From the NCBI GenBank assembly GCA_016841965.1, contig JAEANN010000024.1, forward strand, positions 62,001-126,000: a stretch of 64,000 bases of DNA, written 5' to 3'. A program made the translations under genes and the position numbers. The notes under the pieces are model-generated. The model made no database searches, was not told the origin of the DNA, and worked only from the letters and a program-made list of their open reading frames with translations. Positions within the stretch are counted from its first letter, which is position 1. The number at the start of each line of letters is the position of its first letter. Source of the stretch: Candidatus Roseilinea mizusawaensis (lineage in GTDB: Bacteria; Chloroflexota; Anaerolineae; J036; Brachytrichaceae). This document shows, piece by piece, positions 15,724-24,146 of this stretch.

Positions 15724-16884
15724 ATGAAGATCACAGATATAAAGGTGTACCCGGTTTGGGTCGGGAGTCGCAATCAGTGCATTGTCAAGGTCGAGACGGA
15801 TGAGGGCCTGTATGGCTGGGGAGAGGCGGGCTTGTCGGGCCGCGAACTGGCGGTGGCGGGCGCGATCAAGCACTACCGCGAATTTCTGATCGGCCGCGAC
15901 CCGCTGCGGCGCGGGGCGTTGTGGCAGGAGATGTATCGCAGCCAGTATTTTGAAGGCGGACGTGTGTTGACGGCAGCCATCTCGGCAATTGATATCGCGT
16001 TGTACGACATCGCCGGCAAGGCGCTGGGTGTGCCCGTATACGAATTGCTGGGCGGCAAGCAGCGCGACTTTGTGCCGTGTTTTGCCACCACCGGCGCGCC
16101 GATGGGACCGCAACTGATCGAAGAGACGCAACTGCTCATCACGCATGGCTGGAATGTCATTCGCACGGTGCCGGGGCATCCCGATACCGGCGGCGATCGG
16201 AATCTGTTCGAGCCGCGCGAATCGATTGGCCTGACCGCCAAATGGCTGACCAAACTGCGCGAGGCGGTAGGCCCAGAGCCGGTGCTGGGCATCGACTATC
16301 ACCATCGGCTGAGCGTGGCCGAGGCTGCCTCGTTCTGCCAGCGCATGCCAGATGGCACGCTCGACTTTCTGGAGGAGCCGATCCGCGATGAAACGCCAGA
16401 GGCGTATGAGGCGCTGCGCAAGATGACCGGCGTGCCGTTTGCCATCGGCGAAGAGTTTTCCAGCAAGTGGCAGTTTTTGCCGTACATCGAGCGCGGCATC
16501 ACCAACTTCGCGCGCATCGACATCTGCAATGTGGGTGGGTTCACCGAGGCGATGAAGGTGGCCGGCTGGGCTGAGGCGCACTACATCGACCTGATGCCGC
16601 ATAACCCGCTGGGGCCGGTTTGCACGGCGGCCACGGTGCATCTGGCGGCGGCGGTCGCCAACTTTGCTTGGCTCGAAGTGCGTGTGTCTCCCACCGAGAA
16701 CCTTGGCTTCGACGATTCCGAATGGTTCCCGGCGCAGGTCAAGCTGGACGGCAACCGCTTCGCGGTTCCAACCGGGCCAGGTCTGGGCGTGGAGTTCAAC
16801 GAGGCGCTGGCCAAACAGCACACGCTGAAGTTCTGGGAAGCGCCGCACCTGCATCGGCGCGACGGGTCATACACGAACTGGTAG
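15724..16884 (+). CDS. Enolase-superfamily sugar-acid dehydratase (mandelate racemase/galactonate dehydratase type)
   Basis: 386 residues starting MKITDIKVYPVWVG. The capping domain is followed by a TIM barrel with the metal ligands expected of the mandelate racemase group: Asp in LGIDYHHRLS, Glu in LDFLEEPI and Glu in AIGEEFSS, and the general-acid/base His in LMPHNPLGPV. The last motif and GITNFARIDICNVGGFTEAM resemble D-galactonate dehydratases. It should remove water from an aldonic acid; the exact sugar is not decided by sequence. AGGAGG lies 9 bases before the ATG, inside the short divergent gap shared with the YhhN gene. Confidence 0.86.
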   Translation: MKITDIKVYPVWVGSRNQCIVKVETDEGLYGWGEAGLSGRELAVAGAIKHYREFLIGRDPLRRGALWQEMYRSQYFEGGRVLTAAISAIDIALYDIAGKALGVPVYELLGGKQRDFVPCFATTGAPMGPQLIEETQLLITHGWNVIRTVPGHPDTGGDRNLFEPRESIGLTAKWLTKLREAVGPEPVLGIDYHHRLSVAEAASFCQRMPDGTLDFLEEPIRDETPEAYEALRKMTGVPFAIGEEFSSKWQFLPYIERGITNFARIDICNVGGFTEAMKVAGWAEAHYIDLMPHNPLGPVCTAATVHLAAAVANFAWLEVRVSPTENLGFDDSEWFPAQVKLDGNRFAVPTGPGLGVEFNEALAKQHTLKFWEAPHLHRRDGSYTNW

Positions 16885-16934
16885 AGAACTGAGGAGACGC
16901 AGAAACAGGGGGTGGTGATTTTGCGGAGATGGCG

Positions 16935-16960
16935 TTATACTTTAGAAGAAAAAAGTATAA
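16935..16960 (+). promoter_or_regulatory. Palindromic operator/promoter of vapBC
   Basis: A perfect 9-bp inverted repeat, TTATACTTT (16935-16943) and AAAGTATAA (16952-16960), with an 8-base spacer. The arms contain TATACT- and TATAA-like -10 sequences, and the site ends 15 bases before the antitoxin ATG. AbrB-type antitoxins usually bind such a site to repress their own operon. Confidence 0.7.
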
Positions 16961-16975
16961 CAATGTGAGGCAACC

Positions 16976-17227
16976 ATGAATGTGCGGCTTTCTCAGAAGG
17001 GCTGGGTGGTTATCCCGGCAGCGCTGCGCAAGAAGTACAACCTGAAGCCTGGCGTTGAAGTGCAAGTGGTGGATTACGGCGGCGTCTTGTCGCTTGTGCC
17101 GCTTCATCGCGATCCGATCCGGGCAGGAGCCGGGTTGTTGCGCGGCGCGGATTCATTGGCGCAGGGGGTTGTGGAAGAACATCGTCAGGAGCGCGCCCGT
17201 GACGAAGTCCGTCTTCGCGCTGGATAG
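16976..17227 (+). CDS. vapB: AbrB/SpoVT-type antitoxin (VapB)
   Basis: 83 residues. The first 45 form a swapped-hairpin AbrB DNA-binding domain: VRLSQKGWVVIPAALRKKYN followed by LKPGVEVQVVDYGG. The charged C-terminal part (LAQGVVEEHRQERARDE) should wrap the toxin. It overlaps the PIN toxin gene by 29 bases, the usual arrangement for antitoxin-toxin pairs. A GTGAGG ribosome binding site lies 7 bases upstream, and the palindrome at 16935 is the likely autoregulatory site. Confidence 0.9.
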   Translation: MNVRLSQKGWVVIPAALRKKYNLKPGVEVQVVDYGGVLSLVPLHRDPIRAGAGLLRGADSLAQGVVEEHRQERARDEVRLRAG

Positions 17228-17630
17228 TTTTGCCCTGTTGACGTACCTGAACGGTGAGCCGGGTCACACCCGTGTGATGCAGATTTTGCGTCTGGCGCGG
17301 AAGGGGCAGGTGCGGGCGTTGCTATGCATGATCAACCTGGGCGAAATTCTCTACATCGTCGAGCGGCAGCGTGGACTCATCAGCGCCCAGCGTGCCCAGG
17401 CGCTCATCGAAAGTCTGCCTGTAGAGGAAATCCTTCCCGACCGAGTTCTGATTCTGGAGGCTGCGCATTTCAAGGCTCATCATCCCATCTCGTATGCCGA
17501 TGCATTTGTGGCGGCGCTTGCCCGGCGCGAATCGGCAGTGATTCTCACAGGCGATCCGGAATTCGAGTCCGTGCAGGGTACGGTGCAGGTGGAATGGCTC
17601 ATCCCTCGGGGCGGTAAGGCCGTTCGATGA
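17199..17630 (+). CDS. vapC: PIN-domain ribonuclease toxin (VapC)
   Basis: 143 residues from a GTG start at 17199, which is preceded by AGGAG and follows the antitoxin reading frame closely. The acidic PIN residues are all present: Asp in FALDSFALLTYL, Glu in MINLGEILYIV, Asp in ISYADAFVAALA and Asp in ILTGDPEFES, so the Mg-dependent RNase should be active. VapC toxins cleave tRNA or rRNA when VapB is degraded. A longer frame from 17055 runs entirely through vapB and is a shadow. Confidence 0.9.
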   Translation: MTKSVFALDSFALLTYLNGEPGHTRVMQILRLARKGQVRALLCMINLGEILYIVERQRGLISAQRAQALIESLPVEEILPDRVLILEAAHFKAHHPISYADAFVAALARRESAVILTGDPEFESVQGTVQVEWLIPRGGKAVR

Positions 17631-17697
17631 ACGGTGGGCCGGTAAGTTCAGCCTGTTGAATGTCCAACTCCCGCACAAGACTGTCCGCTGCGGGCGC

Positions 17698-18543
17698 TCA
17701 AGCGTGAACAAGGATATTTTGCGCCAGCCACGCCAGCGCGAAGTCAATCACCTGCTCGCGCTCCGGCTCGTTGTGCGTTTCATGATACAGCCCATCCCAG
17801 ATTTTCAAGGTGCAGCGCGGGCCGGCTTTCGTGGCGAATGCTGTGATGGCCGCAGGGGAAACCAGCCGGTCGGCGCTGCCGGCCATCAACAACACCGGCA
17901 GCGGAAAATTCTCGGCGTGTGCGATGGCCCACTCGCCGGCGCGCAGAAAATCCAGGCCGAATCGCGCGCTGACGCGGTCGTGTACGAGCGGGTCGGCGGC
18001 GTAGGCTTGGACAACTTCGGGCCGGCGTGACAGGCCGGCGCGTTCCAGTCTGTTGGGCATCGAAAATGTCGGCCAGACGGCGTACAGCGCCTGGCCCAGC
18101 GTCGTTTTCCAGGCCGGCACGGCGAATGCCGGCCGCAGACCCGGCGATGTGGCGATGACACATGACAGCCCGTCTGCCCCACGCCGCAGGACATAGTTCA
18201 GCGCCAGGTTGCCGCCCAGGCTGTGCCCGTATAGGACGCGCGGGCGACCCGGCCACATCTGGCCGGCCTGTTGCAGCAGCAAGCCAATGTCATCCAGGGC
18301 GGCATCAAACGAGGGGTAATGTCCACGTGGGCCGCTGGATTGGCCATGCCCGCGCAGGTCGAAAGCGAGCAGGCCATACCCAGCCTGTGTATAGCGCGCG
18401 GCAACTTCGTGGTAGCGGCCGCTGTGTTCGCCCAGCCCATGAATGAGACAAATGGCGCCGGCCACGTCTGTTTGTGGGCGCCAGCAACGGGCGAATAACT
18501 CGGCGCCATCTGTCGTCTGCCAGTTCAATGCTGCGCAACGCAT
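17698..18543 (-). CDS. Alpha/beta-hydrolase, monoacylglycerol-lipase-like
   Basis: 281 residues of the Hydrolase_4 group. The oxyanion region is CLIHGLGEHSGRYHEVA, the nucleophile elbow GHSLGG is in LYGHSLGGNLALNY, the acid is probably Asp in AGSADRLVSP and the base His in LYHETHNEPER; the last two are the diagnostic motifs of monoacylglycerol lipases and lysophospholipases. It is probably cytoplasmic. It is the third of four closely packed minus-strand genes (gaps of 3-12 bases upstream), though the functions do not suggest a pathway. Confidence 0.88.
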   Translation of the reverse strand: MRCAALNWQTTDGAELFARCWRPQTDVAGAICLIHGLGEHSGRYHEVAARYTQAGYGLLAFDLRGHGQSSGPRGHYPSFDAALDDIGLLLQQAGQMWPGRPRVLYGHSLGGNLALNYVLRRGADGLSCVIATSPGLRPAFAVPAWKTTLGQALYAVWPTFSMPNRLERAGLSRRPEVVQAYAADPLVHDRVSARFGLDFLRAGEWAIAHAENFPLPVLLMAGSADRLVSPAAITAFATKAGPRCTLKIWDGLYHETHNEPEREQVIDFALAWLAQNILVHA

Positions 18544-18546
18544 GGC

Positions 18547-19089
18547 TTATCCACCGAGGCGCAGCAGCGCCAGCGACATGACGGCCGCCCACGGCAGGCA
18601 CTTGAACTCACCGGCTTCCAATGCGACCCGCACTTGCGCCGCCGACAGCAGCAACAGCTCTTGTTCTTCCAGGTCGTCGGCGTGGATGTCGGCAACCCGG
18701 CGCGCCTGTTGGGCGATGAACAAGTGCGCGACGCCGGCCCCGCGATTGCCATCCACAGCATAGCGGCCCAGCGCAGTCCAGGTGTCGGCTGCGTAGCCGG
18801 TTTCTTCCAGCAGTTCGCGTTGGGCAGCCTGCAGAGGGTTCTCGCCCGGCTCCAGATATCCACCTACCACAGCCAGAGAGATGCCGGGCACGGCGTATTT
18901 GGTCTGACGAAAACAGAGAAATTGGTTGTCGGTCGTGACGACAGCCATGTTCACATAGTCCGGCGTAATCAGCCACGGCCATTGCTCAATGGTGCGCCCA
19001 TCGGGCAACTGAATGGTGTGATCTTCGACGGTGAGGTACTTGCCGCGCTGCAGCGCAGGTGTTCGTGCGAGGGTCTTCCAGGATTGCAT
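18547..19089 (-). CDS. NUDIX hydrolase
   Basis: 180 residues. The Nudix box is complete: GGYLEPGENPLQAAQRELLEETGY fits G-x5-E-x7-R-E-U-x-E-E-x-G. The N-terminal part (VEDHTIQLPDGRTIEQWPWL) and overall size resemble ADP-ribose pyrophosphatases, which split nucleoside diphosphate derivatives; the substrate is inferred only from this resemblance. It lies 3 bases before the hydrolase gene and 12 bases after the GNAT gene. Confidence 0.9.
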   Translation of the reverse strand: MQSWKTLARTPALQRGKYLTVEDHTIQLPDGRTIEQWPWLITPDYVNMAVVTTDNQFLCFRQTKYAVPGISLAVVGGYLEPGENPLQAAQRELLEETGYAADTWTALGRYAVDGNRGAGVAHLFIAQQARRVADIHADDLEEQELLLLSAAQVRVALEAGEFKCLPWAAVMSLALLRLGG

Positions 19090-19101
19090 GATGGCTTTCT
19101 T

Positions 19102-19974
19102 CTATTGGTTCTGTTGCGTGGCGTTGAACACAATCTCGGTGATGTCGCACACCGGCCGGTAGCCGATGGCCTGATAGATGTGGTTAGAGGTCGGGTTGCT
19201 CAGGTCGGTGTACAGCGTGCAAAAAGCGAAGCCGGCGTCGAGCATGCGCTGGCTGATGGCTGCGACGCAGGCGCTGGCGTAGCCACGCTTGCGGAAGGCC
19301 GGCGGCGTGTACACCAGGCTGATGGTGATGCCACGTCGGGTGGGCCGGCTGACTCCGGCCATCGACACAGCTTGTCCGTCGTTTTGCCATAGATACAGGG
19401 TCTGATCGCGCAAGTGTGTGTCGATCAGTTCGCGCGCCTCATCTAGCGACGGTGTTTCATCGGGCAGCGCCTCGGCGGTGAAGGCGCGCATCCACTGCGT
19501 GGCCAGCGCCGCGTCGCCGGCTGTGGCGAGCCGCAATGCGCCCGGCGCAAGCGGCGGGGAGATAACCTGCCGCAGTTCGTAAATGCGCTCGCGCATGCCA
19601 TGTGTGAAGCTGACGTTGGCATGGCGCGCCCAGCACTGCGCAAATGCCTCGGCCACGTCGGGCGCGGCATGCACGCCCGGCGGCGTCCATCCACCTGCAA
19701 GCAGGTGATGCGCCAGCGCATTCAGGGCTTCGGCGCATTCAGATCGGCGCGCATACAACACCAGCTTGTGCGGCGGAGTCATCATGGCGGCCAGGATCAG
19801 GCCCGTCTCGTCGCCGACTGTCGCCAGAAAGGGTTGCTGCTTGATGCGCTCAGGGTATTGCTGCAAGCGGAGGCACACGCCGAGCATGAGGTTATTGGCC
19901 GCTTCGTTTTCCTCCAGCGTCGGGCGCGTGACGGCCAGAAATGCGTCCGGGCTGGGGTGGGCGGTGACACGCAT
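19102..19974 (-). CDS. GNAT-family N-acetyltransferase
   Basis: 290 residues. The C-terminal half is a GNAT domain with the acetyl-CoA pyrophosphate loop in FRKRGYASACVAAISQRML and LYTDLSNPTSNHIYQAIGYR near the end. The N-terminal half resembles the regulatory or tandem fold seen in YqjY/GNAT-like proteins whose substrates are unknown. It is packed between the YhcH-type and NUDIX genes (4 and 12 bases). Confidence 0.87.
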   Translation of the reverse strand: MRVTAHPSPDAFLAVTRPTLEENEAANNLMLGVCLRLQQYPERIKQQPFLATVGDETGLILAAMMTPPHKLVLYARRSECAEALNALAHHLLAGGWTPPGVHAAPDVAEAFAQCWARHANVSFTHGMRERIYELRQVISPPLAPGALRLATAGDAALATQWMRAFTAEALPDETPSLDEARELIDTHLRDQTLYLWQNDGQAVSMAGVSRPTRRGITISLVYTPPAFRKRGYASACVAAISQRMLDAGFAFCTLYTDLSNPTSNHIYQAIGYRPVCDITEIVFNATQQNQ

Positions 19975-19978
19975 TGGG

Positions 19979-20431
19979 CTACACCCGCACTTTCATGACA
20001 ATCTTCTTGTTGGCGCGCGGTTCGGCCACGGCGATGTTGGGCATGTGGGCATCCTGTGGCGCAAAGATGGCAAACGCGCCGGCGCGCACCGTGAAGAACT
20101 CGCCACCATCTGCGACGTGCAGCGCCTGGAAGTCTTTCACTTCGTCATAGTCGCCCAGTTGCGCGCGCTCGATGTTAGCATAGCCCATGTACTCTTCGCC
20201 TTCGAACACATACTGAATGTCGATATAGCGCCGGTGGGCCTCCCATTTGCCCTTTTCGAGCGGCCGGGATTCGTAGTGCTGTACCAGCGCATACACGTCG
20301 GCGCCTTGCACTTCGTGACGGCCCGGCTCAAGGGTGAAGGGATCGGTTTCCTGCAGGAAGCGCAGGGCTGTGGCCAGGCGGTCGCTGAGGCCGAAATAGA
20401 ATGCGGCATTGCTCAATTGATCGATGATCAT
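19979..20431 (-). CDS. YhcH/YjgK/YiaL-family protein
   Basis: 150 residues of the DUF386 cupin-like family: RHEVQGADVYALVQHYESRP, WEAHRRYIDIQYVFEGEE and FFTVRAGAFAIFAPQDAHMP are its conserved blocks, including the histidines thought to bind a metal. Relatives accompany genes for sialic-acid, rhamnose or pentose use and may be sugar isomerases or anomerases. Here it starts a small four-gene string. The ATG at 20431 has AGGAG 9 bases upstream; the longer frame to 20518 lacks it. Confidence 0.88.
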   Translation of the reverse strand: MIIDQLSNAAFYFGLSDRLATALRFLQETDPFTLEPGRHEVQGADVYALVQHYESRPLEKGKWEAHRRYIDIQYVFEGEEYMGYANIERAQLGDYDEVKDFQALHVADGGEFFTVRAGAFAIFAPQDAHMPNIAVAEPRANKKIVMKVRV

Positions 20432-20777
20432 GCTGATTCTCCTAAATGTCTGTCGAATGCCGGGGCCGATTCGCGCGATCTTTAAGCTGTGTCGTCCGAG
20501 AGCAGCCGGCTTCTGCAATCTCGATCAACCATAGCCCAAGTGTGGTGCGCGCGCAAGTCGTGGCAGGCAGAGTCAGTGCGTATGTATGGGACAGTACGTC
20601 GATCTGGCGTTTGCTCGGCTTCGGGTGAACCAATCGCTGGTTAATGCGCGTCACGTTTTCGATGGGCGCAAGGATCATCTTGTGGCCCCGTGGATGGCCT
20701 GTGCGCATGAAGACATGCATCACCTAATGGCTCCCCTTTCGGCGCTGCGGAGGCCAGACGCCCGGTCGACCGTTGCG
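20432..20777. other. Gap without a recognisable gene
   Basis: Between the YhcH-type gene and the lone receiver gene. The open frames here are short or are shadows of the receiver gene, and none resembles a known family. No clear terminator or repeat was seen. Confidence 0.5.
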
Positions 20778-21197
20778 TCATGGTTGGTGCTGCCGGTGCC
20801 TGGGTCGATCGGCAGAGAGGATGCCGTGTGTTCGAAACAGCTTTTGTATTGTCAGCGACAACTGAGGGAAAAGCTCGCTTTTGCAGACGTAGGCATCGGC
20901 GTGGACGGCATCGGCCGCATCGCGGTACTCTGCCTGATCGTGAATGCTGAGCATGATAACCCGTGGCGAGACGGTCAGGCGCTTGATTTGCCGGGTTGCC
21001 TCCAGTCCATTCATGTCGGGCATGGTGATGTCCATCAGCACGAGGTCGGGGCAGAGCTGGGGGATAAGCTGAATAGCCTGGCGGGCTGATTGGGCGCGAC
21101 CCACTACCTCGACATTTGGCAGCCTGCTGACGTAGTTCTCGACACAATTCAGAATAGTCGTGTTATCGTCGACTAGAAGTATGCGAATGGGCGCCAT
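20778..21197 (-). CDS. Single-domain response regulator (receiver only)
   Basis: 139 residues with one receiver domain: acidic pair Asp10-Asp11 in LLVDDN, phosphoacceptor Asp56 in LVLMDITMPD, Ser in IMLSIHDQ and Lys in AYVCKSEL. After residue about 122 there is only a short basic tail (ADRPRHRQHQP) with no DNA-binding or enzymatic domain. It may be a shuttle or phosphate sink for the sensor kinase encoded 0.8 kb upstream. The start has no strong ribosome binding site. Confidence 0.85.
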   Translation of the reverse strand: MAPIRILLVDDNTTILNCVENYVSRLPNVEVVGRAQSARQAIQLIPQLCPDLVLMDITMPDMNGLEATRQIKRLTVSPRVIMLSIHDQAEYRDAADAVHADAYVCKSELFPQLSLTIQKLFRTHGILSADRPRHRQHQP

Positions 21198-21324
21198 GCG
21201 AATAGCAGCTTACTGAGCAATGGATACTTGAGCAATCGGGAAATTCCTGATATGCCAGGTATGCACAGGCAAGAAGGTGCGCGGGCGGGTACATGAATCT
21301 GGTTGATCCCGGCATGACTCTGGC

Positions 21325-22005
21325 TCAGCTTTCTGAAGACACTAGCCCGATCCGTATGGCGTAGCGCACCAGGCCGGGCACGTCATAAATGTTGAGGCGC
21401 TCCATGAGCTGCGCGCGATGTGTTTCAACTGTTTTTAAGCTGATATTGAGAATCCGCGCAATATCCTGCATGGTATGCCCTTCGGCGATCAATTGCAATG
21501 TCTCGCGCTGGCGGGGGGTGAGTTTGTCGAACGGATCGTCATCGTTCTGGGCGCTGGATTGTCCCTTGTTGACCCGGCGCATGTATTCGTCGATGACATG
21601 CTTTGAGATGGCCGGGCTTAGGTAGGTCTCGCCGCGAGCGACGGCTGTTACCGCAATTTCCAACTCGGCGGTGCCGGCGTCTTTGAGCAGATATCCGGAT
21701 GCGCCGGCGCGCAACGCCTGCAACACATATTCCTCGTTGGCGTGCATAGACAGAATGATGACACGCACATGGGGTAAATCGCGCGCAATGCGGGTGGTGG
21801 CTTCCAGCCCGTTCATGCTCGACATGGCAATGTCCATGAATACGATGTCTGGATGGTGCATTTCTGCCAGCCGAAGCGCCTCGCGCCCGTCACTGGCCTC
21901 GGCAACAACCTCCACGCCGGACAGACTTTGGAGCAGCGCGCGAATGCCGGCGCGCACCAGTCTATGATCCTCGGCCAACAAAATCCGCACAGGTGCAACT
22001 GTCAT
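21325..22005 (-). CDS. NarL/LuxR-type response regulator
   Basis: 226 residues. Receiver domain 1-125 with Asp58 as phosphoacceptor (IVFMDIAMSS) and Lys108 (YLLKDAG), then a linker and a LuxR-type helix-turn-helix (about 160-220) in KLTPRQRETLQLIAEGHTMQ and LNISLKTVETHRAQLMERL. It overlaps the histidine kinase gene by 4 bases, so the two form a coupled pair. The signal is not known; the pair is about 9 kb from nrfHA, and NarXL-type systems commonly sense nitrate or nitrite, but that link is speculative. Confidence 0.94.
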   Translation of the reverse strand: MTVAPVRILLAEDHRLVRAGIRALLQSLSGVEVVAEASDGREALRLAEMHHPDIVFMDIAMSSMNGLEATTRIARDLPHVRVIILSMHANEEYVLQALRAGASGYLLKDAGTAELEIAVTAVARGETYLSPAISKHVIDEYMRRVNKGQSSAQNDDDPFDKLTPRQRETLQLIAEGHTMQDIARILNISLKTVETHRAQLMERLNIYDVPGLVRYAIRIGLVSSES

Positions 22006-23147
22006 GTTGACCCTTCGGTATATGGAAATGAGACGCGGATTTCAGTGCCGTGTCCGAGCGCCGACTCGATCTCTATGCGGCCACCGGCAAGAAAGACCCG
22101 TTCTTCCATGCTCAGAATGCCCAGGCTATTGCCTTCGATTGCCTGGCGTCGCGCAGCATCGACATCGAAACCAATCCCGTTGTCACGGATAGTCAGGTAA
22201 AGTTCGCTATTCTTGATGCCCAGGCGCACCGACACACGATCTGCATGCGCGTGTTTGACTGTGTTCATCAGCGCCGCCTGGGTGATTCGGAAACAGGTTG
22301 TCTCGATTTCTGGCGGCAGGCGTGCGTTGCCCAGTTGATTGGAGAATTCCGCCTCCAAGCCGGCCCGCTGGGCGGTGCGCCCGATGTACCAGCGCAGCGC
22401 CGGAATCAGCCCGAGGTCATCCAACATCGAGGGCCGCAGCTCCAGCGACAGATTGCGCACCTGTTGCAGCGCCCGTTCAACAATGGCGATACTGTCCTCT
22501 ACGTGTGGCAAGGCGGTTTCGGATACTCGCTGCAGGGCTTGCAGATTGATTTTGGCCGCGGTCAGGTCTTGACCGATGTCATCGTGTAATTCGCGCGCGA
22601 TGTGTCGGCGCTCATTCTCCTGCACCTCTAGCATGCGACGAGACAGTGACTGAAGCTGTTCGCGGCCGGCGCGCACCTGTGCCAGCAACCGCTCCCGTTC
22701 TTGTTCAGCGCGCTTGCGTTCTGTGATGTCGTGGATGATGACTGCCGCAAAATTGCCCGATCCGTTCTGTTCTTGTTGCCGTGCATGTTTAAGCGGGTTG
22801 ACTTGCACATGCAGGTAGCGCATGGCGCGCAGGTCATCGATTTCCGCATCGGTGACCTGGCCCATCGCCGCTTTGTCCCAGGCAGCGCACCAGAATTTCT
22901 TAAATGCACAGTCAGCGTCGTGGCAGTCTGGATGTATCAGTTCGTGCAGCTCTTGCCCTTTAGCATCCTGCACGCGCCCATACCCCCAGCGTTCCACTGC
23001 GCGATTAGCGCGCAAGACATGGCCGCCTTCATCCAGCAGACACACGACTTGTGGCAATGCGTCTACAGTCGTCTCCCATTCGAGTTTGGCTTGTCGAATT
23101 TGCGCCGGCAGTTGTTCGAGATTCTCACTTGTGTGTGCGCTCATCAC
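22002..23147 (-). CDS. PAS-domain sensor histidine kinase, NarX/HisKA_3 class
   Basis: 381 residues without membrane helices, so probably cytoplasmic. A PAS domain (about 25-145) contains a cysteine motif HPDCHDADCAFKKFWC (Cys75, Cys80, Cys87) that could bind a metal or act as a redox switch. The dimerisation box RRHIARELHDDIGQ holds the phosphorylated His188. The ATPase domain ends with DNGIGFDVDAARRQ and LGILSMEERVFLAGG. It phosphorylates the response regulator whose gene overlaps its own by 4 bases. Confidence 0.93.
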   Translation of the reverse strand: MMSAHTSENLEQLPAQIRQAKLEWETTVDALPQVVCLLDEGGHVLRANRAVERWGYGRVQDAKGQELHELIHPDCHDADCAFKKFWCAAWDKAAMGQVTDAEIDDLRAMRYLHVQVNPLKHARQQEQNGSGNFAAVIIHDITERKRAEQERERLLAQVRAGREQLQSLSRRMLEVQENERRHIARELHDDIGQDLTAAKINLQALQRVSETALPHVEDSIAIVERALQQVRNLSLELRPSMLDDLGLIPALRWYIGRTAQRAGLEAEFSNQLGNARLPPEIETTCFRITQAALMNTVKHAHADRVSVRLGIKNSELYLTIRDNGIGFDVDAARRQAIEGNSLGILSMEERVFLAGGRIEIESALGHGTEIRVSFPYTEGST

Positions 23148-23347
23148 ATGGGCTTGCTCCGGCGCCCTATCTGGCTAGCATCTGCGCTCCTGCACTCGGT
23201 TTGTCACAGCCGAGTATAACCGCAACGTGCGGCTATCTGGCGTGTCGTGATTGAATCACGCGCTTACGCCCGTGGGGCGTATGCTGAAACTATCAAGACA
23301 CTGCCAAGACACTGCCTGCTCGGAGCAGCCGTGTGGCCGACCGCTGA

Positions 23348-24124
23348 TCAGTGCGAGAGAATTTGCGACAGGAAGAGCTTGGTGCGATCTTCTTTGGGAT
23401 TGCCGAAGATCTGGTTGGGCGGGCCGCTTTCCACGATTTGCCCCTGATCGAAGAAGTACATGGTGTCGGCCACAGCGCGGGCGAAGCCCATCTCATGGGT
23501 CACCACCAGCATGGTCATGCCGCTTTCAGCCAGCTCAATCATCACGTCCAGCACCTCTTTGATCATCTCCGGATCAAGCGCGCTGGTCGGCTCGTCAAAG
23601 AGCATGATCTTCGGTTGCATGGCCAGGGCGCGCGCAATGGCCACGCGCTGTTGCTGGCCGCCGGAAAGTTGGCCGGGATACTTGCGCGCTTGATCGGGAA
23701 TGCCGACGCGCTTGAGCAACTGCATGGCCACTTCTTCGGACTGTGCCCGTGACCACTTGCGCACCCAGATCGGCGCCAGCGTGATGTTTTCCAGCACCGT
23801 GAGGTGCGGGAAAAGGTTGAATTGCTGGAACACCATGCCGGTCTCCATGCGGATGCGCTCGATGTCGCGCACGTCGTGGGTGAGCGGAATGCCGTCTACG
23901 ATGATCTCGCCGCGCTGGTGCTCCTCCAGCCGATTGATGGTGCGGATGAAGGTGGACTTGCCGGAGCCGGACGGCCCAAAGATTACCACCACTTCGCCCT
24001 TGCGCACCTGCATGGTGATGCCGCGCAGGGCGTGGTAGTGGCCATACCATTTGTGTACGTCACGGCAAATGATCATCGGTGAGTGGGTGTTCTCCTGTTC
24101 GGTCATGGCTTCCTCATGCGTCAT
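23348..24124 (-). CDS. aapP: General L-amino acid ABC transporter, ATPase subunit
   Basis: 258 residues of the polar-amino-acid (GlnQ/AapP) group: Walker [10 protein letters not shown], signature LSGGQQQR, Walker [16 protein letters not shown] and the His switch [10 protein letters not shown]. It is the last gene of the aapJ-aapQ-aapM-aapP operon, 22 bases after aapM. The start chosen is the first ATG ([11 protein letters not shown]); an internal start at the second Met or at [13 protein letters not shown] is also possible because conservation begins there. Confidence 0.93.
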   Translation of the reverse strand: MTHEEAMTEQENTHSPMIICRDVHKWYGHYHALRGITMQVRKGEVVVIFGPSGSGKSTFIRTINRLEEHQRGEIIVDGIPLTHDVRDIERIRMETGMVFQQFNLFPHLTVLENITLAPIWVRKWSRAQSEEVAMQLLKRVGIPDQARKYPGQLSGGQQQRVAIARALAMQPKIMLFDEPTSALDPEMIKEVLDVMIELAESGMTMLVVTHEMGFARAVADTMYFFDQGQIVESGPPNQIFGNPKEDRTKLFLSQILSH

Positions 24125-24146
24125 ACAAGGCCCGACATCGCGCCGC

